From Rhizophlyctis rosea (Eukaryota > Chytridiomycota > Chytridiomycetes > Rhizophlyctidales > Rhizophlyctidaceae): DNA of 18,777 nucleotides. Under the pieces are notes generated by a model. That model searched no databases. It saw only the letters and a program-made list of their open reading frames with translations, and was not told the origin of the DNA. A program made the position numbers and the translations under genes. The stretch covers positions 2,645 through 21,421 of the forward strand of contig JADGJC010000513.1 of NCBI GenBank assembly GCA_027596075.1, read 5' to 3'. Positions 1 through 8,145 of the stretch are shown piece after piece (positions within the stretch are counted from its first letter, which is position 1; each line of letters begins with the position of its first letter).

Positions 1-1437
1 AGAACTCTCCACACTCTTATTCCTAAACATGCCAAACACCTTCGAAAACGACAACGGATGGGACGGCGAGACGAGTAAAGAGGATGGAATCACGCCGCCG
101 GCGTAGGAGGAGAGGATTGTGGAGAGAGAGGTTTGGATGTATACTGACTGTTCGGGGTGATGTTTGTGTGAGATGATGATCAGTGGAAGGGGTGTTTGGG
201 AAAAGGGCACCTACCTCAGCAGAAAAAGAGTTTTCCAAACACGTCTGAACCCCAATATCAATCCAACTCAACCCAATCTTCTTCTCCATATACCCCTCCC
301 AAAGGCCCATGAAATCTCCCTGTACGATATCAAGATATCTATCCAACTCCGCCAAAACTCTCGCATCAAGCGTCTCAGCATCCCTATTTTCCCCTCCCGT
401 ACCACCCCTACTGCCGTTGCCCGCACCAACGAATGCCGCCAGCTCATCCAAGCTACCAGGTGTTTTTCCGAGGAGGAAGGCGTAATTCGTGATCTTACAT
501 GTGCCTGTTGATGATGTGGCGCGACGGAGTTTGGCTGGGGAGGGGAGGATGGCGGCGTGTGAGGCGGTCCAGGAGAAGTCGGTGAGAGCTTTGCGGAGGG
601 TTGTTGTTATTGCGTTTAGCGGTCTTTGTTGGGTTGATGTTGTTGGGGCTTTTGGTGGGAGGGCTGCTGTTGTGGTGGTGTTTGTGGTGGAGGATGTGGT
701 GATGAAGGATTTTAAGGAGGTTGCAAACTCGGTGAGGGCAGCGATGGAGAAGATCTGTTTGGTAAATGTGTCAATAATTACCATTTGCATGATGTTCCCA
801 CGGCCTCCCTTTTCCCAGTCTTTCACCCTGCATCCTTCCATCCTCGTATTTCCCAATCTTCCATATTCTGAACACTTCGCTCCGCTCACATATTGATGCG
901 CTCCGCGCATACTGGCGCTACGCGCCAGACTGATCTGCTTCGCAGGTCCAACCCACCCAACCACCCGTCTGTTCGCTTTGCTCACGATTGATTGGGCTTC
1001 GCGCAAACGAGCGCTCGCTGATTGGCGCTTCGCGCCAGACCAGTTCGCTATCGCTCACATACATATACCTGCTCCGCAGATGCCACACCCCACACACCCA
1101 CCTTACTCCTGCCACTAGCTTTTGAAGAAGAAGCCTCAAGATAAGCCACGGCTTTAGTCGAGTCAAAGATATGCCAGCTCCAACAGAATCTCGCGTCCAC
1201 ACATAGATGAAAGAAGAGCAGGGTCCTCAAGACTGCTATGTGTATGTTGCGAAGCGATTGCTGTGGCTGCTTATTATTGTATGTATCGTTGTCGTCGTCG
1301 CGGTCGTTGTTATGAGAATGAGAGGGTATAAGTGAAGATGAAGAGAGGGTGGAAGCCACGTCTATGAGAAATAGCACGTTTGGAGCTGGCCGTCTTGCGG
1401 CTGATGGGGATCCGAATGTGGTTGGGATGGAAGTCAT
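1..1437 (-). CDS. Treslin/TICRR (Sld3-like) N-terminal domain protein, 3' end cut by window edge
   Basis: Proposed exons on the minus strand: 1437-1102, 754-215 and 147-1 (open at the edge), all phase 0, giving 112+180+49 = 341 residues so far. The second intron (214-148, GTAGGT...CAG, 67 nt) is well formed. The first (1101-755, 347 nt) has a GTGGGT donor; a GTATAT donor at 1068 is an alternative that also keeps frame. Features resembling the Treslin N-terminal region, in order: NVLFLIDVA (20-28), a helix followed by CWSWHIFDSTK (85-95), ALTDFSW (168-174), NYAFLLGKTP followed by DEL (202-215), KKIGLSWIDIG (270-280), then a helix ending in AGGVIP. Treslin/Sld3 proteins bring Cdc45 to the loaded MCM helicase and are CDK targets in replication firing. 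Ser/Thr-rich inserts (about 31-56 and 130-160) interrupt the domain. The family call is pattern recognition only. That this is a real spliced gene is more certain than its identity. Confidence 0.55.
755..1101 (-). other. Long first intron of the Treslin-like gene (proposed)
   Basis: This stretch separates two protein segments that fit the same family, and both flanks are phase 0. Donor GTGGGT follows an AAG codon at 1104-1102; the acceptor CAG is at 757-755. At 347 nt it is four to six times longer than any intron of the guanylyltransferase gene in this window (56-87 nt). Most of the extra length is the mini-hairpin array at 874-1081. The frame happens to stay open through part of it on the minus strand, so a naive gene finder could call it coding. 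The translation there is Arg/Ser-rich and follows the repeat, so I treat it as non-coding. Confidence 0.5.
874..1081. repeat. GC mini-hairpin array (GCTNYGC cores)
   Basis: Eight exact GCTNYGC 7-mers start at 879, 900, 917, 937, 975, 996, 1027 and 1071, with two variants at 1013 and 1047. Several sit at the centre of perfect hairpins with a three-base loop: 896-910 (6-bp stem), 912-928 (7 bp), 935-945 (4 bp, 7 bp with one G.T pair at 932-948), 1023-1037 (6 bp) and 1069-1079 (4 bp). A perfect 10-nt palindrome lies at 1008-1017. The first three cores recur 96 nt later (879/975, 900/996, 917/1013), and the 18-nt segments 913-930 and 1023-1040 differ at one base, so the array looks like a duplicated composite unit. 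On the minus strand three cores read GCGAAGC. Confidence 0.85.
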
Positions 1438-1947
1438 TTTTGGTGGATGGGTTGTGGGGTTGCGGGTTGGTGGGAAGATGTGGGTAGGGTTGGTGCTCGA
1501 CTATTATGGGCAAGAGTTTGCAGAGTTGGACTGCCGCCGCGGGTCAATAGAAGGTTCTGTTGCGAAGAGGGTATAGAAGGCTTGCAGTAGAGCGGGTGGT
1601 AGTTGGTAGCAGGCTTGAGAAAGTGTCTCTCATCCCACATCAGCGGTCAGCGTGGGAATGGGAGTGTTACGTAGTACGTTGGCAGAGAGAGTGTGTAGGT
1701 AAACAGACACAACTAGCGGGCACAAATGACTTGGACTGTCATATCACTGGACTGTCATCATGTTGTTTGTCGATGTGTCCAATACATTCGGACCTATGAA
1801 AGTATTCCAAGCCACAAGGACAAGCCCCTTCTGACTTGGTATAACCATATGCGGTGGTGATTGACAATACTACCGTATTTGATTGTGATGACGTTCCTCA
1901 TCGTGATTCTCATCAGCGATTGATGAATCATGGAAGGGGTGAAGGGG
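1438..1947. other. Upstream region of the Treslin-like gene, no gene seen
   Basis: These roughly 510 bases lie 5' of the proposed start codon at 1437. Only short ORFs of low-complexity composition are present on either strand, and I find no TATA-like box or other recognisable site close to the start. It should contain the promoter and 5' untranslated region of the minus-strand gene. Confidence 0.4.
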
Positions 1948-2124
1948 TCACTGGCATGCCCAGAACAGCTGGAACGCTGCCTCGCCCAATCCGTTGGGCA
2001 ATACCGCTGATTCGGGTTGTCTGGACCCACATCCAACGAAATCAACGAACTCACATCCCTTTTGCGCGCCTCCAGGTGGGAGCACAGTGGGAAAGGCCAG
2101 GACAAAAATGAGCGTCAACTCCAT
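1948..2124 (-). CDS. Possible small secreted Cys-containing protein, 58 aa (weak)
   Basis: An ATG-started frame of 58 residues. It can be extended upstream to an ATG at 2211 (87 aa), but the inner start gives a plausible signal peptide: MELT followed by a hydrophobic stretch to about residue 16, then PPGGA as a possible cleavage region near residue 20. The mature part would be about 38 residues with Cys at 24, 32 and 56. No homologue is recognised, no intron is evident, and plus-strand ORFs of similar length overlap it, so it may be a chance frame. If real, it would be a small secreted protein of unknown role. Confidence 0.2.
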   Translation of the reverse strand: MELTLIFVLAFPTVLPPGGAQKGCEFVDFVGCGSRQPESAVLPNGLGEAAFQLFWACQ

Positions 2125-3003
2125 GATGAGCGTTCGACAACTTCCATCGGCATCGCGCACCATTGTGCCGTATGGAGCCATGATGGAGCAAGTCCAAAGG
2201 AAGAGGACCATAGGGGCGAGGCCGTCAGCAGCTGCTCTGAACAGCTGATGATGTAAAATTATTTAATGCTCCCAGACCGCTGTCAAGGGCCCCGATTCAG
2301 TAGTTTTGAATCGTGGAGTTTGAATTCCGTGGGTGCAAAGGGTCCCCAAACATGTCACAAGGTTATATATCAGATGTAATCAAGAGCCACACCTGCGGGT
2401 CCCGATGAGCAACCACGTCTGTTGTGTTCCACCTTGCTCCGCCGGATCTACACAACCACACATCACAATCCCATCCCACCGAGTACCAAGTAAGTCCGAT
2501 CTTGCTCCGTAGGCTTTCCTCATTCGCTCACTAATCCATCTCCTCCGCCAATAGTGGACTACGCACTAGCCCTCTGGACTCCGGCTCATCACCCGTCTCA
2601 TTCGCTTTGTTGATACTTCAAACCACTCCCTAATGAGTTTGAGGCGTGATATTGCTGAGTTGAACTTCAAGACCCAAAGTGGGGATAGCTTAGATTGAAG
2701 GATTTTGGCGGCGTGGGGTTGGTTCATTTTTCGGGGAATCCGAGTTTTGGACGCACAAAGGAGGTATGTGTGTCTTTGTTGGTAGCGGTGAGCTTTGTTT
2801 TTGGGAGATTGCTGGCATGTAACGACTTATGGGGACATGTTTGTTTACTGAAGAAATAAAAGTTGGTCTTCATACACTCAAAAGCAATGTGGAGCCATAT
2901 ATGAGTGCTGGAGTCATCTTCCCACCCGTTTTTTTGGGCATTGAGGCACCGGCTTGAAACTCTGTTCATGAGATGTGATCGTCTGTCAACAAAAGTAGAC
3001 TAA
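2125..3003. other. Intergenic stretch; TATA-like site and degenerate repeat modules
   Basis: No gene is supported here. A TATA-like string (TTATATAT, 2363-2370) occurs without a convincing downstream gene. Between about 2431 and 2614 there are pieces related to the hairpin array at 874-1081: an exact GCTCCGC at 2436-2442, TTCGCTCAC-like strings, and CACCCGTCT followed by TTCGCTTTG (2590-2609), which also occurs at 962-980. An AG|GT boundary at 3022-3026 could be the acceptor side of the coding remnant that follows. Confidence 0.4.
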
Positions 3004-3312
3004 CCCAATCCTTCACTTACACTAGGTCTGCGCCTTCCGCACCGCTCACCCAGCCTTCCCTCACAACACAATCATGCTCGGTATCTCCCAATACATCGTC
3101 TCATTCAACCCCTCCTTCGTACGGATATTCGACGTCCCATTTTCCATCTTAATCTTGCGCGGAATCTTCCGAGTTTCTATGACAGGGAGGATGGCGTTGT
3201 ACTAGATAGAGATGGAGTGATACGAATCGTGTTTAGTGGTACGTTCTGTTGCGGGAAGCATGTAGGGAATGCGGCGGAGGTTGTGAGGAGGATGGGTCCT
3301 GATGGGAAGTAG
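3004..3312 (+). pseudogene. Coding remnant of a multi-copy family (fragment Z, 3' part)
   Basis: An ATG-less open stretch of 102 codons (3004-3309, stop TAG at 3310) reads as protein: HLNLARNLPSFYDREDG, then VVLDRDGVIRIVFSGTF, then NAAEVVRRMGPDGK. A splice-acceptor-like CACTAG precedes the coding-like part. The VVLDRDGVIRIV-type string resembles, from memory, a large agaricomycete family of uncharacterised proteins, some annotated near 2-oxoglutarate/Fe(II) dioxygenases. This is a weak local resemblance, not an identification. DNA at 3229-3288 aligns by eye with 7467-7528 and, less fully, with 5196-5250, keeping NA(A/V)xVV in frame in the first two. There is no usable start codon, and the downstream frame is broken. 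Confidence 0.45.
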
Positions 3313-3439
3313 GGTGTGGGACGTTACCGCTCTTTGCCTACGAGTAGGAGGTGTGTATGTCAGATAGTCTTTTTGGTTTGCATGTATGCTGTGTATTGGT
3401 GATTCCCTTTGCGTATATAATGTTGATTTAGTGTGCTAA

Positions 3440-4320
3440 TGTTCTTAGTCAAGTCCGATTAATGAGAAACGGGTGGAGAAGTGTTGACGGAAGTCAAGAG
3501 GTTGAGTACTTTGAGTGGAAGGGCACCATACCTTCCAATCTTCTGGGCAAGTGTGCGTCCCTTTTGTTTTGGAATTTGGTTTCCACTCCACTGCGCCTTC
3601 GACACATATTTCGACATGAGCAGTAATAAAGTCAGTCAACACCATATCCTTTAGAATGGGTAAACTCGAGCATGAAGGACAAAGGCAGCACGAAACGTCA
3701 CAATGGTGTGATTGCCATGCGCTCTGGGTCCGCGTTGTCAATTTTTTATCTGCGGTAGTGGGGCTCGAGAAGAAGGGAAAAAGGACTTCCATAAAATAGT
3801 CAAAGTGCCCTTGCACATTCGAAGTGGGTTTAGAGGGTCACCACAGTGCTGTCTTGTGCGGACCCAACCGCGTTCACCAACTGCATGTTGTTTCGAAGAC
3901 TCGGGAAGATCGCAGTTCTTCTGAGTCATAGAGACCAAAAAAGAGAAACAAGTACAGATCCAAATGCAGGTCCGACAGCGATCCAACGCGTAAGTTGGAC
4001 ACAGAGTGTAATCAATTCTAATGCAGTAAGCGTTCTCCCAAGGAGCGTTCAGTGGGATGAGGGATTGGAGGTGACTCGCTCTGGAATGGAACCGGCACCG
4101 TGTTGATTGCAAAGATTGATTACATTAGAGTTATTGGGGACTTGGAGTGTAGATACACCTCGAAAGGCTGGTAGGTGATTGAAATGGGGCTATCTTTTTT
4201 TGCATTGTTTTCGTATATCCAGGTCGTAATGCTTTTAAGATAAATACGAACGCTCGGGTATTAAAACGAGAGGGTATGAACCTCGAAACCCGGACGGGTC
4301 TTCAAAATACAAGGTATACC
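3440..4320 (+). pseudogene. Decayed family copy A
   Basis: Identified by alignment to two other copies in the window. Segment 3690-3778 matches 6549-6634 (copy C), for example TCTGCGGTAGTGGGGCTCGA against TTTGCGGGAAGTGGGCCCGA. Segment 3917-3985 matches 6790-6853, ending in GTCCGACA(G/A)CGA. Near 4275 it reads GMNLETRTGL, comparable to MDFETAAKNL in copy B and GLDFEACGGY in copy C. The spacing between these anchors (about 227 and 358 nt) is close to that in copy B (about 199 and 343). In-frame stops interrupt all frames, so it is not a functional gene. Borders are approximate and the protein is not recognised. Confidence 0.45.
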
Positions 4321-5495
4321 CTTGCTCAACTTGAACGAGAGGAATATGTTGGCTGGGCGGTTGGGTGAGAGGGAAACACGCTGGTTGTACCTCTTCCAAC
4401 GTATGACGTACGTATCAAAATTTCCCTTTTTGCATTTGTTTTGTTCTTGGGATGATACCTCAACGATACAACTCTGCTTCGTCTCCAACAGCGTTCAAAA
4501 TCTGGTCAATGGCGAGATGGGTCGCCACGGGCTGTACAATCGTTTAGGAAGGACGAAGGCGGCATGATGAACTGTGAGGAGGAAATTGCCATTCGATTTG
4601 AGGCTGAGGCTGTCACTTTTTTTCTGTGGCCCAAGAAAGGAAAAAGAACCTTCAACAACAAGCCGAGGGTGGCATAGCCCTTGTCGTGTTGTGCATATTC
4701 GCCGGTTTTCACGGTCACTATCCTGATGTCCAGTCCAGAACCAGCCATGCACTACACAACCATATGTTTGTATAGACCCGACCAGATCGGAGTCCTTCCC
4801 TGCAATGAGGGTCAAAAAGGAAAACGAGCACATGCGAACGACGGGATGCGCGACAGCAGCCAGAAGTGAAGGTTCGCGGGATCGCGGGATGTTGAGATGT
4901 TTCGAAGAACCCCCGATGGGTTGAGAAACATGATGGTGGGAACACGTGGACTACGTGGCGCATGCATGGGCGATGGTGCGGAGGCTGCAGATGGTTCAGG
5001 GCCGGTGATTTAGGGCGTGCTGCACCTGTCGCGACTCAACTGCCACATACAAGACGGTGTTTTTGTGCTGATTTGTTGTGTATCAATATTATCATAAGCT
5101 GAACCCGGGGGTTCGAAGATTTAAAAACGGAAGGGCATGGACTTTGAGACTGCTGCAAAAAACTTGGAAGCTTTAGTAAAGCAGGGGACGATGTCCTCTA
5201 CATAGTACCGTTAGGGCACACAGCTGATGATGAGTGTAGTGAATGTTTCATTTCGAAAATAATACCCTCTCTTCGCCATGATGGCTCGTGGAATACGAAC
5301 TTAGTACGGATGTGTTTGATGTCAAGCGTGCCAACATTCAATGGTAGTTGTATTTGCCATATAACTCATATACATCACCGTCGAGCATATCCTACAATCC
5401 TTTTTTTGATATGGAATGCTCAAACTTCATGGGACCATAATTCGTTGATGCGCGCAATACTAGTTGCTGGCGTGAAAAAAGGAACAGAACGATAA
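4320..5495 (+). pseudogene. Decayed family copy B
   Basis: Segment 4686-4843 aligns with 6678-6853 of copy C: both have TGTTGTGCAT, then GCAC...TACA(A)CCATATGT-like strings (4750-4777 against 6743-6771), then an AAAAGG/GAAAAGC-type purine run. An EIAIRFEAEAV-like stretch near 4590 corresponds to copy A/C sequence at about 3705 and 6568. MDFETAAKNLEALVKQ occurs from 5137. The anchor at 5196-5250 aligns with 3229-3288 and 7467-7528. A 115-codon open stretch (5148-5492) includes DDECSECF, close to DEECGECCEGF in one frame of copy C, so a Cys-pair reading is possible. That frame differs from the one conserved between Z and C, so the true frame is unclear. Confidence 0.45.
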
Positions 5496-5499
5496 ATTT

Positions 5500-6329
5500 T
5501 ATTAGCGGGGGTTTCTCGAAGGGAAAACCTTCCATGCAGATTTTGGAAGTTTCGGATAGGACCTATTTTACATAGATTTGCTGTTCTGCTATTCTGTGGT
5601 CGTCTAGATAATCTTAGAGACTAGGAATCATGGGTGCTGCAATCTTTTGGATCGCGCATCTGGTGGACGTCTACTATGCACCATCAAGTTTAGCTCAAGA
5701 ACAAACTAAGATGGATCTTCAGAAATTCAACCGCCCTTCCTTTTTTGCACTCCAACATGCTATAAGGGCCATCGCTGGCAAGACTCCAGCTGCTCTACCA
5801 TCGCCATGCCAGCAAAAAGATATGACATTCAGCTTGCCAGATCTGCATCGTCGAATCTGTGGGAGGCAAGCCATGATTCTGAGATCAAAATAGCCAATGA
5901 GCATGTCAGTCTCATCCCATACTGCCTCGTAGTTATTGAATGAGATAAGGCCAAGGCTAACTGTGCATTCAGAAGCGCAAAAAGCGCAACACGATGTCTT
6001 ACCCAGCTTGACTTTCGAGAGTTTATACTTCCGTCAAGTCCCATGTTCGCTGTGCTGTGTATTGTTGTACACCCTTGGAGACGAATATTGACGTGAAAGA
6101 CCGAAGTGGGTTCAGCGGATTATGGTGGATTTCGAGAACACGTGCGTGGGAATGCCTTGTGTGTTGTGAGGAGGTAGGAGGTTGATGGGTTGTATGGATG
6201 AAAGTTGCCACTCTGTACTTATGGTCAGATGCGTTTTCGAGGGTTTTTGTTTCCTCTGTACATGCCGTGTGTGTGCTGTACATTGAATCGCATCAGTAGT
6301 ACCCAATTCGATGCAAGCGAGATGATTCG
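5500..6329. other. No supported gene between family copies B and C
   Basis: The only frame worth naming is an ATG-started 87-residue plus-strand ORF at 5630-5893, which opens with MGAAIFWIAHLVDVYYAP. It has no recognised homology, no conserved counterpart among the family copies, and an overlapping minus-strand ORF, so I do not call it a gene. The sequence at 6180-6300 is rich in TGTGTG and TGTAC strings but holds nothing I can name. Confidence 0.35.
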
Positions 6330-7646
6330 CGTGCGAGGCATGCAGGGGATGAATGAAGATGGTGAGAAGGCTGTGCGAGTGTTGTACTTCCGACACGAAA
6401 CGGGACTGTTTCACATCCTACCTTCCCGCAGAGTCAATGTCTTTTTTGACTTATGTTCCTGATAATACTTCACTCTGCCTCCGACATCCATTAGGATTTG
6501 GTGAGATGTCTCGTCACAGCGATATGACTGTCAGGAAGTCAAAGCGGGCACAAAACACTGCAATGGATGCAATTCCCTTAGCTGTATATCTATGTTGGTT
6601 ATCCTCTTTGCGGGAAGTGGGCCCGAGGGAAGGCAAAGGATTGACACGACACATTGGAGAGTGACACAGCCCGTGTCCTGTTGTGCATCAATCGAACTGG
6701 GTCTAACGGAAACACCCTCATTCCTCATTATGAGTAGGACGGGCACACTCTACAATCATATGTGTGTGAATACCTCACAAAATCGGGTTCTTCATTGTCA
6801 TGAGGAACAGAAAAGCAGACGGGCGGAAATAAGGGGTAAGTCCGACAACGACCAGAGCTGAGAATCTGGATCATGGGATGCTTGCCAGGAATAGTCAATT
6901 TAACTGCGGTAGTGATACTGCAGCACTTGAAAGTAAGGCAGACAGTGTGGTGCGGAAGATGTGCGTTTTTAACCTATATTGTGCACTTTGTGTCCACGCT
7001 TCGTGCTGTCGAACCTTGTTACAGATGAGTACGGACTTCGTGATGCTTGCAGTGGTATAGCGAAATGCACAAAATGGCACATGCGCTGACGATCGTGTCC
7101 GACTGCAAAGATTGAATCGCCGGGCATTTGGAGGTATGGTAACCCCATGTCCAATTTCTTCAAAGACAGGCGTAATTGTTTTTGGTACAGAATTTCCTAC
7201 ATATTAGTGTCAGGAAGTCCAGGATGCCCTACAATCTGACTACAAATGGTTGGAGGTGCACAAATGGGCAGGGCTCGACTTCGAAGCTTGTGGAGGATAC
7301 GTGTTGGAGAATGGTACAGAGGTTGATTTGGGGAACGGGTTGGTCGTCATCCCATTATTAGTAGGACATCAGCATCACGGTTCCGTGGTCCGTCACTTCC
7401 GTCTGGATAGAATGTACTATCTGCAGAAAGAGACCCTTTTTCCGTCTTGATGCTTTGCTGGAATGCGTGTTTTATAGTACGTTGGATATCGAGAGGCATG
7501 ACGAGGAATGCGGTGAATGTTGTGAAGGGTTCCGTCTGACTGATCTCCAAGTAATCATACCGTCCGATGCGCTTTCTTTCTCCTTTTGTAAAAATACTGC
7601 ACATCACATCAATTCTACCCTTCTGTGCATTGTGGCCGACCCTTGA
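6330..7646 (+). pseudogene. Decayed family copy C (longest, best preserved)
   Basis: This is the longest copy. The order is a BAH-like-looking but unproven string (GEKAVRVLYFRHET, about 6362-6403), the segments shared with copies A and B (6549-6634, 6678-6853), then a cleaner block from about 7220. That block reads SDYKWLEVHKWAGLDFEACG, then ENGTEVDLGNGLVVIPLLVG, then VVRHFRLDRM. The 7467-7528 anchor matches fragment Z (FIVRWISRGMTRNAVNVVKG against the Z reading). The 7220-7420 block has even, protein-like composition and no stop. Stops and frame changes elsewhere mean the copy is broken unless unrecognised introns repair it. Function unknown; the family name is not established. Confidence 0.45.
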
Positions 7647-7649
7647 AAT

Positions 7650-8145
7650 GCAGATGCAGGGATGTGTTCAATGGAGTTTGGCGAATTCAGAAAACATGCC
7701 GGGAATTGGCGATGGGGAGGACGTTGCTTGGAGAATGGCCGTGGGGCAAAGTCCAATCCATTCACTGCCGGGGTGCAAAACTAGCTTTGCTTCTTTTGCA
7801 ACGTTCTTCCTATCCTTTTGGGTTCCCCCCATTTCTGAGTGTAACGAGAACTCGTTTACCACTAGAACTCAAATACCTAAAACGCACGGCGCATGAGGGT
7901 GAAAATCGTCCGCATCTGGGTGCTGACGAACGATGGCGACGTCAACGCTTTCCGTTTCGTATATCTACATTGATGTAATGACACCGTGAGTGATGCCATG
8001 TCATACCCGTACGACATCGCCGTCTGAGACTATTTTAAATGGTGCAACTCGAAGTACGTATGGTATGACGGTTATGAACGCTGGCATTGCTGAGGCCATG
8101 GGGCGCTCATGGACGGGAGAAGGTGTTTGCGTTTTTTGGTGTTGC
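7650..8145. other. No gene recognised
   Basis: Roughly 500 bases between the family copies and the TTCG-rich tract. Overlapping ORFs of about 110-117 residues in two plus frames (ending at 7896 and 7978) have no recognisable motif and no ATG context that stands out. I see no repeat or RNA gene here. Confidence 0.35.

Noticed and set aside
489..896. Plus-strand ORF of 135 aa, valine-rich
   Set aside because: Antisense shadow of the Treslin-like exon 2; its composition reflects the Thr/Ser-rich coding of the other strand.
23..1006. Single 327-aa minus-strand ORF starting MREAQSIV
   Set aside because: Its N-terminal third is translation of the hairpin array and intron, and its C-terminal 60-odd residues read through a well-formed 67-nt intron (214-148) into a poor frame. 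The spliced model keeps the family pattern on both sides.
5100..5125. GGGTTCGAAGAT resembling a tRNA B box
   Set aside because: Lacks the final CC and the complementary stem, and no cloverleaf is possible; it lies inside family copy B.
6362..6403. GEKAVRVLYFRHET string resembling part of a BAH domain
   Set aside because: Too short, with no supporting motifs in correct order. Noted only as a description of copy C.
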